From NCBI RefSeq assembly GCF_025376885.1, contig NZ_JAHUBR010000002.1:186001-250000 (forward strand): a DNA stretch of 64,000 bases, written 5' to 3'. Source of the DNA: Pseudoruegeria sp. SHC-113 (GTDB lineage Bacteria; Pseudomonadota; Alphaproteobacteria; Rhodobacterales; Rhodobacteraceae). The position numbers and the translations under genes are program-made. The notes under the pieces are model-generated. The model did not search any database and was not told where the DNA came from. It saw nothing but the letters and a program-made list of their open reading frames with translations. Positions 1-7,917 of this stretch are shown here, one piece after another; the first letter of the stretch is position 1; every line of letters starts with the position of its first letter.

Positions 1-1847
1 GCCAGTGCTTCGCGGATTTCCACCTCGTAGACGGGCAGAAGCATCGAAACGCTGTCGGACAGCAGTTCCGTCAGCACCCCGCCCGTGGCAAGCGTCAAAA
101 CATAGCCATGCGCCGGGTCGGCGACGACACCGATCAGCAGTTCGGCCACGGTATCGGTGACCATCTCCTCCACGAGGAAGCTTTTGGCGTCGATGGCCTG
201 CGCAGCGGTCAGCACCTCGCCGGCACCGGAAAGGTTCAGCTTCACGGCACCGGCTTCCGTCTTGTGGGCGATGCCTTCCCCTTTGAGTGCAACAGGCACC
301 CCAAGTGAGCCCGCGAGCACCGCGGCGGCTTCCGGCGTTTCGGCGCGGCCCGAGGCGGGCACGCGCACCCCGTGGCGCGCCAGCAGGATCTTGGCCTCCG
401 CCTCGCTGAGCACCGTGCTCTTGCCACCGCTCGCCTTGGAGGGCGACCAGACCGCCGGCGCGGGCGGGCGGGAGAGGGTTTTTCCGAGGAAGGCGGCGGC
501 TTCCACGGCCGTGATCGCCTCGACAAGCCCATTTAGGGGCGCGATGCCTTCGGCCAGCAGCGTCTGGGCGGTTTGTTCGGGCAGCGTATCCTGCAGCGTG
601 GTGACCAGCGCCATGGGCGTGCCGCGTTGGGACCGCGCGATGCGCATGCCATCGATCACGCGATCCCAATCCGAGCCGTCGCAACGGTCCTCGCGCGGGT
701 AGTCGAGGATCACGCAGGCCAAGCTGAGGCCGGGGTCCAGCATCGCGGTGAAGGCTTTGCCCAGCGCTTCTGCGTCCCGCCAGATGTAGGTGTGGTAGTC
801 GAGCGGGTTGTTCAGCGCGACCATGGGGCCGAGGGCGTCGCGCAGGTCGGTCCGCTGCTGGTCGGTGAGGGGCGCAAAGCGCACGCCGCGCCCTTCGGCG
901 ACATCGGCGATCAGGCCTGCCTCCCCGCCGGAACAGGAGAGCGAGGCGATGTTGTTGGAGGGCAGCGGCCCAACCGCGTGCAGAAGCTTCAGCGTTTCGA
1001 GCATCTGGGGCAGGCTTTCGACCTTGGCAATGCCAAGCCGGTTCAGAAAGGCGCGCGCCCCGGCATCGCTGCCCGCGAGCGAGGCTGTGTGGCTGATCGT
1101 GGCCTGCCGGGCCAGCTCGCTGCGCCCCGCTTTAAGGGCCACGATGGGTTTGCGCAGGCGGCGGGCCGTATCGGTCAGCGCTTCGAAGGCGGCGGGATCG
1201 TTCACCCCTTCGATGTGCAGCCCCAAGGCGGTGACGCGCGGGTCCGACAGCATCGCCTCGCCGATGGCCGCAAGGCTCAGCTGCGCCTGATTGCCCGCCG
1301 TGGCCACATAGGCCAAGGGCAGGCCGCCCCGCGTCATCGAGATGTTCATCGAGATGTTGGAGGACTGGCTGATCACCGCCACCCCGCGATCTGCACGCTG
1401 CCCGCCCTGCTGGTCGGGCCAGAGCGCCACACCGTCCAGATAGCTGACGAAGCCGTAGCAGTTGGGGCCGATCAACGGCATCTCCCCGGCCGCTTTCAGA
1501 AGGGCCGCCTGAAGATCCGAGGCGCCCTGATCCTCGGCGCTGGCTTCCGCAAACCCGCTCGCAAGGCAGACCACCCCGCCGCAGCCCCGCTTGGAGAGCG
1601 CCGCCACCGCATCCACCGTCGCATGGCGATTGACGCAGAGCAGCGCTGCATCCGGGGTTTCCGGCAGATCGTCCACCGTCGGGTAGGCCTGCGCGCCGGC
1701 GAGGCTTTCGCGCGTCGGGTGCACGACCCAGATCGGCCCCACATAGCCGAGCGCCCGGCAGTTCTGGATGGCGTTTTCGGCCCAGACACCGCCACCGACG
1801 ATGGCAATGCTGGCAGGGTTCAAAAGGCGGCGCAGGTTTTTCGTCAT
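1..1847 (-). CDS. Acyl-CoA ligase, ADP-forming (acetate-CoA ligase family), 3' end outside window
   Basis: This frame is open from an ATG at 1847 to the window edge, giving at least 615 residues; the last part of the C-terminal domain is missing. It shows a CoA-binding Rossmann domain (GGG near residue 18, GPNCYG at 127-132), a succinyl-CoA-ligase-like domain with the phosphohistidine motif SHTASLAG (His253), and an ATP-grasp domain from about residue 455. Enzymes of this family couple acyl-CoA and ATP/ADP through a phosphohistidine. It starts 4 nt after the acyl-CoA dehydrogenase stop, so it is the last visible gene of the carnitine operon. I infer that it activates a carnitine-related acid such as gamma-butyrobetaine or crotonobetaine, or the acetoacetate product. 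The same superfamily includes DddX, which puts CoA on the zwitterion DMSP. Family assignment is firm; substrate is inferred. Confidence 0.85.
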   Translation of the reverse strand, partial: MTKNLRRLLNPASIAIVGGGVWAENAIQNCRALGYVGPIWVVHPTRESLAGAQAYPTVDDLPETPDAALLCVNRHATVDAVAALSKRGCGGVVCLASGFAEASAEDQGASDLQAALLKAAGEMPLIGPNCYGFVSYLDGVALWPDQQGGQRADRGVAVISQSSNISMNISMTRGGLPLAYVATAGNQAQLSLAAIGEAMLSDPRVTALGLHIEGVNDPAAFEALTDTARRLRKPIVALKAGRSELARQATISHTASLAGSDAGARAFLNRLGIAKVESLPQMLETLKLLHAVGPLPSNNIASLSCSGGEAGLIADVAEGRGVRFAPLTDQQRTDLRDALGPMVALNNPLDYHTYIWRDAEALGKAFTAMLDPGLSLACVILDYPREDRCDGSDWDRVIDGMRIARSQRGTPMALVTTLQDTLPEQTAQTLLAEGIAPLNGLVEAITAVEAAAFLGKTLSRPPAPAVWSPSKASGGKSTVLSEAEAKILLARHGVRVPASGRAETPEAAAVLAGSLGVPVALKGEGIAHKTEAGAVKLNLSGAGEVLTAAQAIDAKSFLVEEMVTDTVAELLIGVVADPAHGYVLTLATGGVLTELLSDSVSMLLPVYEVEIREAL

Positions 1848-1851
1848 GGGC

Positions 1852-3012
1852 TCAGGCTCCCAGGGGCCGCAGAAGATCGCGGCTGATGATGTGGCGTTGG
1901 ATTTCGCTTGTTCCGTCCCAGATGCGCTCCACCCTTGCATCGCGCCAGAAGCGCTCGATGGGGAAATCGTCCATCAGCCCCATGCCGCCGAAGATCTGCA
2001 GGGTGGCATCGGTGACGCGGGCGAGCATCTCGGAGGCGTAGAGTTTGGCCGAGGCGATCTCGCGGTTGGCGGGCAGACCCTGATCGAGCCGCCAGGCGGC
2101 GGAGAGCGTCAGCCAGTCCGCCGCGTCGATCTCCGTGATCATGTCGGCGATCTGAAAGCCAACGCCCTGAAACTTGCCGATCGGCTGGCCGAATTGTTTG
2201 CGCTCCGCGGCGTAAGCAAGCGCGTAGTCAAAGCACCGCCGCGCGCGGCCCACGCAGAAGGCCGCCACGGTGAGGCGCGTCGCGTAAAGCCATTCGTTCA
2301 TCACCGCGTAGCCGCCGTCGACCTCGCCCAGCACCTGCGCGTCCGGCAGGCGGCAGTCGTCGAAGGAGAGCACGTAATTCTTGTAGCCCTTGTGGCTGAC
2401 CGAGGCGTAGCCCTCGCGCACCGCAAACCCCGGCGTACCGCGATCCACGAGGAAGGTGGTGATGCGCTTTTTCGGCCCCTTGGGGGTGTCGTCTTCCCCC
2501 GTAGCGATGAAGACGATGAAGAAATCCGCGTGTTCCGCGCCGGAGATGAAGTGTTTGGAGCCGTTCACCACCCAATCGCCGCCCTCCCGGCGCGCCGCAC
2601 ATTTCATTCCACGCACATCGGAGCCCGCATCAGGCTCCGTCATGGCGAGCGCGTCCATCCGTTCGCCGCGCACGGCGGGCAGAAGGTAACGTTCGCGCTG
2701 CTCCGCGTTGCAGGCCATCAGGATGTTCTGCGGGCGGCCGAAGAAATGGGTGAGCGCCATGGAGCCCCGGCCCAGCTCGCGCTCCACCAGTGTGAAATCG
2801 AGGTGCGAGAGCCCGGCCCCGCCCACGCTTTCGGGGAAGTTGCAGGCGTAAAATCCCAGATCGAGGCATTTCTGTTTGATCGCCGCGCCCACCTCCTGGC
2901 GCACATGGCCACTGCGTTCCACCTCAGCCTCATGGGGGTAGATTTCCTGCTCCACGAAGCTGCGGACCGTGGAGACGATCATGTTCTGCTCTTCGCTCAG
3001 GCCGAAATTCAT
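1852..3012 (-). CDS. Acyl-CoA dehydrogenase, carnitine operon, Asp at catalytic Glu position
   Basis: A 386-residue protein of normal family length. The start is the ATG giving MNFGLSEEQ, because a longer upstream frame only runs into the carnitine dehydrogenase gene. ACAD signatures are present: AMTEPDAGSDV at 123-133 and the C-terminal flavin/substrate segment ending WDGTSEIQR. In medium-chain type enzymes that segment reads YEGTSQIQ and its Glu is the catalytic base; here the position is Asp366. The alternative Glu used by isovaleryl-CoA dehydrogenase, in helix G, aligns with Thr245. It lies 1 nt after the carnitine dehydrogenase stop and 4 nt before the CoA ligase, so the three are surely co-transcribed. 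A likely role is oxidation of gamma-butyrobetainyl-CoA or reduction of crotonobetainyl-CoA (as CaiA does), but this is inference from context. Confidence 0.88.
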   Translation of the reverse strand: MNFGLSEEQNMIVSTVRSFVEQEIYPHEAEVERSGHVRQEVGAAIKQKCLDLGFYACNFPESVGGAGLSHLDFTLVERELGRGSMALTHFFGRPQNILMACNAEQRERYLLPAVRGERMDALAMTEPDAGSDVRGMKCAARREGGDWVVNGSKHFISGAEHADFFIVFIATGEDDTPKGPKKRITTFLVDRGTPGFAVREGYASVSHKGYKNYVLSFDDCRLPDAQVLGEVDGGYAVMNEWLYATRLTVAAFCVGRARRCFDYALAYAAERKQFGQPIGKFQGVGFQIADMITEIDAADWLTLSAAWRLDQGLPANREIASAKLYASEMLARVTDATLQIFGGMGLMDDFPIERFWRDARVERIWDGTSEIQRHIISRDLLRPLGA

Positions 3013-3013
3013 C

Positions 3014-4423
3014 TCATGCCTCCTGATGCCTGGCCGCCAACGCCTCAACCCGCGCCTGAACCTCGGGCAGCGGCGGGCAGGATTTGCGGGTCTCAAGGCT
3101 GACGTGCAGCATGAACTGGGTGCAGGTGGCCAAGAGCGTGCCATCGGCGACGCGGCGCATCTCATGGGCCATGCCGAGCTTCTTGCCCGCGCCCGTCGTG
3201 ATCCGTGTGGCCACTTCGATGGCCTCGCCCGCATGGGTTTCGAGCAGGTATTTGACCGAGGTTTCCACGGTGAAATAGCTGTTGCCCTCTGCGATATAAG
3301 CGGCATCGGCCCCCACATGAGCCATCACCGCATCGGCGGCATCGGAAAACACCTGCCCGTAGCGGCCTTCGTTCATGTGCCCGTTGTAGTCCGTCCAGTC
3401 CACCGGCACCGTCCGGCGCACGGTGATCAGCGGCACGGTCTCCGGCAGGGGCTGCGCCATGGCGGCCTCATGGGCGTTCAGAAGCGCCCCGGCGGCGGCG
3501 TTGCGCTGGCGCAGGGCGCGCAGCATGGCGACGAGATTGTCATCGCGCAGCCGCTCCAACTCGCGAATGCCAAGGTGGCCCGATTGCGCATCGGATTGCC
3601 CGGCGATCAGGTCCACCAGTTCCTCGGTGAACTCTGGCACGTCCATCAGCTTCGTCCAGGGCCATGCCAGCGCCGGGCCGAACTGGGCCATGAAGTGCTT
3701 CATCCCCGCTTCGCCCCCGGCGATGCGGTAGGTTTCAAACAGCCCCATCTGCGCCCAGCGCAGGCCGAAGCCCATGCGGATCGCCTCGTCGATCTCGCTC
3801 GTGGTGGCGACGCCGTCCTTCACCAGCCAGAGCGCCTCGCGCCAGACGGCTTCGAGCAGGCGGTCGGCGATATGGGCGTCGATCTCGGCGCGCACATGGA
3901 GCGGGAACATGCCAAGGCCGGTGAGTGTGGATTGGGCGGTTTCAAGCACCTCAGGCCGCGTGGCGGCAGAGGGCACAAGCTCTACCAGCGGCAGCAGGTA
4001 GACCGGGTTGAAGGGATGCGCCACGAGTACGGCACTAGGGCGAGGCAGCCCCTCTTGCAACTGGCTCGGCGTGAAGCCAGAGGTGGAGGAGCCGATCACC
4101 GCGCTTTCTGCGGCGTGTTCCGTGATCTCCGCCAGCACCCGGTGCTTGAGGTCGAGCCGCTCCGGCACGCTTTCCTGCACCCACTCCGCCCCCGCCACGG
4201 CTTGTGCAATAGAGTTACAGACCGTGAGCCTACCCTCCGGCGGCAAGGCACGATCATAGAGCATCGGCAAGGCGCGCCGCGCACCGGCCAGCACCGCGCC
4301 GATCTTGCGCTCGGACTCCGGGTCCGGATCGTAGAGCCGCACGTCCCAGCCGTTGAGCAGGAAACGTGCGAGCCAGCCGCCGCCGATGACGCCGCCTCCG
4401 ACGATTGCTGCTGTCTGGCTCAT
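3014..4423 (-). CDS. lcdH: L-carnitine 3-dehydrogenase fused to betainyl-CoA thioesterase
   Basis: A 469-residue two-domain protein. Residues 1-320 form a 3-hydroxyacyl-CoA-dehydrogenase-like NAD enzyme (GGGVIGGGW at 9-17; HPFNPVYLLPLVE from 136, typical of carnitine dehydrogenases). From about 325 to the end is a hotdog thioesterase (DWTDYNGHMNE at 342-352). The fusion is known in alphaproteobacterial carnitine degraders: the first domain oxidises carnitine to 3-dehydrocarnitine, and the second hydrolyses betainyl-CoA to glycine betaine after the cleavage enzyme has acted. The cleavage enzyme is encoded just upstream in the same operon, so the three steps from carnitine to glycine betaine are complete here. 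The start is the ATG giving MSQTAAIVG; upstream in-frame sequence has no homology-like features. Confidence 0.93.
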   Translation of the reverse strand: MSQTAAIVGGGVIGGGWLARFLLNGWDVRLYDPDPESERKIGAVLAGARRALPMLYDRALPPEGRLTVCNSIAQAVAGAEWVQESVPERLDLKHRVLAEITEHAAESAVIGSSTSGFTPSQLQEGLPRPSAVLVAHPFNPVYLLPLVELVPSAATRPEVLETAQSTLTGLGMFPLHVRAEIDAHIADRLLEAVWREALWLVKDGVATTSEIDEAIRMGFGLRWAQMGLFETYRIAGGEAGMKHFMAQFGPALAWPWTKLMDVPEFTEELVDLIAGQSDAQSGHLGIRELERLRDDNLVAMLRALRQRNAAAGALLNAHEAAMAQPLPETVPLITVRRTVPVDWTDYNGHMNEGRYGQVFSDAADAVMAHVGADAAYIAEGNSYFTVETSVKYLLETHAGEAIEVATRITTGAGKKLGMAHEMRRVADGTLLATCTQFMLHVSLETRKSCPPLPEVQARVEALAARHQEA

Positions 4424-4466
4424 GGGGGCGTCCTTCTCGATCTTGCGCGTAGGCGGCGTGGCCGGC

Positions 4467-5021
4467 TCAGTTGCCGGGCTGTTGTGGGTAGAGGAGTTGC
4501 GAGGGGTCGTAGCCGGCCTCTGCCAGCACAGATTTTGCTGCCTCAAGCTGGGCGTCGCTGATCTGCGGGGTGCGGGCAAGGATCCAGCCCGTGGAGCCCT
4601 TCGGGTTGCCCACAACGGCGACGTCATAGCCTTCCGTCACATCCAGCACCCAGTAATCGCCGCGCACGAAGGGCAGCGGCAGCCAAGGCACGAATGTGAC
4701 GCTCAGCTCGCCGGGGGCTTCGACGCGGGCGACACCTTCGGATTGCTTCACCTCGCCATCCAGCCCGCCCTCACGGCAGGTGTTCACCACGGAGATCTGG
4801 CCATCGTCTCGCAGGGCATATTCCGCCGTCACGCCATCGCAGCCCTTCTCGAACCAGTTCGGGAAGCGGGCGATTTCATACCAGAGGCCGAGGTAGCGCT
4901 CGACATCGAGACTCTCGACGGCGGCGATGGGCACGTCGCGGTCACGGTATTTATCAGCCTGCGCGGCCGGGGCGGCGGCGAGGGCGATGAGGGCGGCGGC
5001 CACAAGGGGGCGAAGGCTCAT
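4467..5021 (-). CDS. blc: Lipocalin (Blc/apolipoprotein D type), exported
   Basis: 184 residues with a cleavable signal peptide (LIALAAAPAAQA then D at about 23). It lacks the lipobox cysteine of E. coli Blc, so it is probably soluble in the periplasm rather than membrane anchored. The lipocalin G-x-W signature is present as YLGLWYEIARFPNWFEKGC near residue 43, followed by the conserved tail region. Its ATG overlaps the stop of the upstream cleavage-enzyme gene by four bases, and the carnitine dehydrogenase follows after 43 nt, placing it inside the carnitine operon. Lipocalins bind fatty or lyso-lipid ligands. Handling of acyl-carnitines or their released fatty acids would explain the context but is inference. 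The fold call is secure. Confidence 0.9.
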   Translation of the reverse strand: MSLRPLVAAALIALAAAPAAQADKYRDRDVPIAAVESLDVERYLGLWYEIARFPNWFEKGCDGVTAEYALRDDGQISVVNTCREGGLDGEVKQSEGVARVEAPGELSVTFVPWLPLPFVRGDYWVLDVTEGYDVAVVGNPKGSTGWILARTPQISDAQLEAAKSVLAEAGYDPSQLLYPQQPGN

Positions 5022-5932
5022 GAGGGAGGGCTCCTTTTCTGCAAGCCCAACTTAGCCCGAACTTCGGCCGGGCCAATGATCTTTGCGCCCATGGCCTCCA
5101 CAACCGTCACCGCCCGCTCCACGAGCTGTGCATTGGTGGCCAGCACGCCCTTGTCGAGCCAGAGATTGTCCTCCAGCCCCACGCGCACATTGCCGCCCGC
5201 CAGAACCGCCGCCGCCGCATAGGCCATCTGGTTGCGCCCGAGCGAAAAGGCCGAGAACGTCCAGTCCTGTGGCACGTTGTTGACCATGGCCATGAAGGTG
5301 TTCAGATCATCCGGCGCGCCCCAGGGCACCCCCATGCAGAGCTGCACCAACGCGGGCGAAGTGAGAACACCCTCCTCCACCAACTGCTTGGCGAACCAGA
5401 GATGGCCCGTATCAAAGGCCTCGATCTCGGGCTTCACGCCCAGATCCGTCATCATCTTGCCCATGGCGCGCAGCATGCCCGGCGTGTTCGTCATCACGTA
5501 GTCGGCCTCGGCGAAATTCATCGTGCCGCAATCCAGCGTGCAAATCTCCGGCAGGCAGGCGGCCACATGGGCCACGCGCTCGCTCGCGCCGATCATGTCC
5601 GTCGCCGCGGCGTTCACCGGCAGCGGCGCTTCGGTGGAGCCAAAGACCATATCGCCGCCCATCCCGGCGGTGAGGTTGAGCACCACGTCCACGTCCGCAT
5701 CGCGGATCCGGTCAGTCACCTCGCGGTAGAGATCGAGCCTGCGGGACGGCGCGCCGGTGTCGGGGTCGCGCACATGGCAATGGACGATGGCGGCCCCAGC
5801 CTTGGCAGCCTCGATCGCGCTCTCGGCGATCTGTTTCGGCGAGCGCGGCACATGAGGCGAGCGATCCTGCGTGCCCCCGGAGCCGGTGACGGCGCAGGTG
5901 ATGAAAACCTCCCGGTTCATGGTCAGCGGCAT
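5018..5932 (-). CDS. cdhC: 3-dehydrocarnitine cleavage enzyme (BKACE, DUF849)
   Basis: A beta-keto acid cleavage enzyme of about 304 residues. The zinc-binding motif VHCHVRDP near residue 52 and the family blocks LNLTAGMG, LDCGTMNF, FDTGHL and GVPWGAP are visible. Enzymes of this family condense acetyl-CoA with a 3-keto acid. For 3-dehydrocarnitine this yields betainyl-CoA and acetoacetate, which matches the thioesterase fused to the dehydrogenase downstream. I chose the ATG at 5932 because GGAG lies six bases before it. A TTG at 5953 in the same frame, and the ATG at 5920, are weaker alternatives. It is the first gene of the operon and is transcribed divergently from the AraC-type regulator. 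Confidence 0.9.
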   Translation of the reverse strand: MPLTMNREVFITCAVTGSGGTQDRSPHVPRSPKQIAESAIEAAKAGAAIVHCHVRDPDTGAPSRRLDLYREVTDRIRDADVDVVLNLTAGMGGDMVFGSTEAPLPVNAAATDMIGASERVAHVAACLPEICTLDCGTMNFAEADYVMTNTPGMLRAMGKMMTDLGVKPEIEAFDTGHLWFAKQLVEEGVLTSPALVQLCMGVPWGAPDDLNTFMAMVNNVPQDWTFSAFSLGRNQMAYAAAAVLAGGNVRVGLEDNLWLDKGVLATNAQLVERAVTVVEAMGAKIIGPAEVRAKLGLQKRSPPS

Positions 5933-6016
5933 GGCAGGCTCCGAAGCGTTCAAATGTCAGATGCGCGACCCAATCACGGCTTGCCGAACGGCATGCGGCC
6001 AATCTAGACATGACTC
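5933..6016. promoter_or_regulatory. Divergent promoter region of the carnitine locus
   Basis: This 84-bp gap separates the cleavage-enzyme operon from its presumed regulator. It contains the inverted repeat TGCCGAACGGCA at 5982-5993 (5-bp arms, 2-bp spacer), close to the regulator start. No convincing -35/-10 pair is visible on either strand. Placement makes it the likely CdhR-type operator. Confidence 0.4.
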
Positions 6017-6991
6017 ATGCAGAAATGGACAAAATCACCCGCCGCACCGCAGCACGTTTCGCTGCTGTTGTTTGATGATTTTTCCAACCACTGCCTCGCC
6101 AATGCGCTGGAGCCCTTGCGGGCGGCCAACACGATCCTCGGCCGCGCCGTCTATCGCTGGCATTTTCTCACCCCTGACGGCGCGCCGGTCAGCTCCTCCT
6201 CCGGCCTGCCGATCCTGCCCAACGGCGCGCTGAGCGATGCCGCGCCCTGTGATCTGCTGGTGGTGATCGCGAGCTACAATTACCGCGCGCTCTCGACTCA
6301 AGCGACACTGGCCGGCCTGCGTCGGGCCGCAAAACAGGCGCAGATGGTTGCGGGGCTGGACACCGGCGGCTGGCTGATGGCCGAGGCCGGCCTGCTGGAG
6401 GAGCGGGAGGCCACCGTGCATTGGGATGCGCTGCCGGAATTCGAGGAGCGGTTCCTGACTGTCTCTGCCCAGCGCGCGCCCCATGTGTTTGATGGGGACA
6501 GGGCCACCTGCGCCGGGGCCATGGCGAGCTTTGATTTCATGCTGCGCCTGATCGAGGCCCGCCACGGGGCTGCGCTCTGCGTGGATATCGAGAGCTTCTT
6601 CCAGCACGAAAGCCGGGGCGAGCAACTGCGCCGCGGCCCGGCCGCGCGCGACAGGCTGGTGGCAGCGGCGCTGGCGCAGATGCGCGCCTCGGTGGAAGCC
6701 CCCCTGCCCCTTGCGGCAATCGCCCGCACACTTGGTTGCCACGAAAAGCAGATGGCACGGCGGTTTGAGGCCGCGCTGGGGGCCTCGCCGGGCAAGGTCT
6801 ACCGCCACTTGCGGCTGACGGCGGCACAGCGGCTGGTGCAGAACAGCGGCCTCTCCGTGGCCGAGATCGCCGTGCGCTGCGGCTATGAAAACGCCAGTGC
6901 CCTTTCGCGCGCCTTCCGCATCCGCTACGGCTGCAGCCCATCCGAGGCCCGCAAACAGGTGCGTGCCCGCAGTTTTCCGACCCATCTCTGA
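6017..6991 (+). CDS. cdhR: GATase1-AraC transcriptional regulator, CdhR-like
   Basis: 324 residues. The first ~190 form a DJ-1/PfpI (GATase1-like) sensor domain (LLLFDDFSNHCLANALEP, then AGLDTGGWLMAEAGLL). The last ~100 are a double helix-turn-helix AraC domain (LAAIARTLGCHEKQMARRFE; VAEIAVRCGYENASALSRAFR). GlxA/CdhR regulators of this architecture sense amines such as carnitine in Pseudomonas. It is divergent from the carnitine operon and 17 nt upstream of an alpha/beta hydrolase on the same strand. Activation of the operon by carnitine is an inference from family and position. Confidence 0.85.
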   Translation: MQKWTKSPAAPQHVSLLLFDDFSNHCLANALEPLRAANTILGRAVYRWHFLTPDGAPVSSSSGLPILPNGALSDAAPCDLLVVIASYNYRALSTQATLAGLRRAAKQAQMVAGLDTGGWLMAEAGLLEEREATVHWDALPEFEERFLTVSAQRAPHVFDGDRATCAGAMASFDFMLRLIEARHGAALCVDIESFFQHESRGEQLRRGPAARDRLVAAALAQMRASVEAPLPLAAIARTLGCHEKQMARRFEAALGASPGKVYRHLRLTAAQRLVQNSGLSVAEIAVRCGYENASALSRAFRIRYGCSPSEARKQVRARSFPTHL

Positions 6992-7008
6992 GCCACCAAG
7001 GAGCCCCC

Positions 7009-7800
7009 ATGCCCTGTGTCGATCTTGCCGATGTCTCGCTCACCTATCACGAAGCCGGGGATTTGGGCGGCGCGCCCGTTGTCTTTGCCCATGCGCTTGG
7101 CACCGATCACAGCCTTTGGGAGGCGGTGCTGCCGCGCCTGCCCCAAGGCCTGCGCCTGATCGCCTATGACCTGCGCGGCCACGGGGCTTCGGATGTGCCC
7201 GAAGGCCCCTACGCGATGGGCACTCTGGTGCGAGATGCGGAGCGGCTGCTGGAGCACCTTGGCCTGCGCGACACCGTCTTCGTCGGGCTCTCGCTGGGCG
7301 GGATGGTGGCGCAGGGGCTGGCTGTTAAGCGGCTTGATCTGGTCCGCGGGCTGGTGCTCTCAAACACCGCTGCCAAGATCGGCAGTCCGAAGCAGTGGCA
7401 GGAGCGCATGGAGGCCGTGGAGGCCGGCGGCATGGCGGCCATCGCGCCGGCCACGATCGAGCGCTGGTTCGCCCGCGGCAACCGGGCCAGCGCGCAAGCC
7501 GCCCATTGGCGCGCCAAGCTGGAGGCCACGCCTGTGACGGGGTATCTGGGCTGCTGCGCGGCGATCTCGGGCACCGATTTCTACACGCCCACCGCCAGCC
7601 TGCGCCTGCCCACGCTCGGCATTGCGGGCTCCGAAGATGGCTCCACCCCGGCCGATCTGGTGCGTGAAACGGTGGACCTGATCCCGGGCGCGGAGTTTCA
7701 CCTGATCCGCCGCAGTGGCCACCTGCCCTGCGTGGAGCAACCCGAGGCTTTCGCCGAGGCGCTGGCAGGCTTTCTGACCCGGATCGGCCACACCCAATAG
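7009..7800 (+). CDS. Alpha/beta hydrolase, PcaD-like; possible acylcarnitine esterase
   Basis: 263 residues with the alpha/beta-hydrolase fold. Visible parts are the oxyanion segment FAHALGTDHSLW, the nucleophile elbow GLSLGGM (Ser about 94), an acid in AGSEDGSTPA and the histidine in RRSGHLPCVEQPEAF. By sequence style it resembles 3-oxoadipate enol-lactonase (PcaD). No other protocatechuate gene is in the window, and the gene sits 17 nt behind the carnitine regulator. In Pseudomonas a short-chain acylcarnitine hydrolase (HocS), also an alpha/beta hydrolase, is part of the carnitine system. A similar role here is therefore an open alternative. A PcaD annotation should be held loosely. Confidence 0.8.
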   Translation: MPCVDLADVSLTYHEAGDLGGAPVVFAHALGTDHSLWEAVLPRLPQGLRLIAYDLRGHGASDVPEGPYAMGTLVRDAERLLEHLGLRDTVFVGLSLGGMVAQGLAVKRLDLVRGLVLSNTAAKIGSPKQWQERMEAVEAGGMAAIAPATIERWFARGNRASAQAAHWRAKLEATPVTGYLGCCAAISGTDFYTPTASLRLPTLGIAGSEDGSTPADLVRETVDLIPGAEFHLIRRSGHLPCVEQPEAFAEALAGFLTRIGHTQ

Positions 7801-7917
7801 GCTCTGTCTTCACCCTGCCCGATTTGCAGGCATCTGCCCGGCAATGCAGCGCGTTGATTATCCTCTGCCAACGCGTGCCGCTTGACTCTGCCGCCTCCTT
7901 AAGCTGACGCTAGCGCC

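Noticed and set aside
573-3102. Long open frames on the plus strand opposite the carnitine operon genes
   Set aside because: They lie antisense to clearly homologous enzymes, read as Arg/Ala/His/Gly-rich protein without any recognisable domain, and follow from the high GC codon pattern.
5951-5953. TTG start for the 3-dehydrocarnitine cleavage enzyme
   Set aside because: A downstream ATG at 5932 has GGAG six bases before it and gives normal family length.
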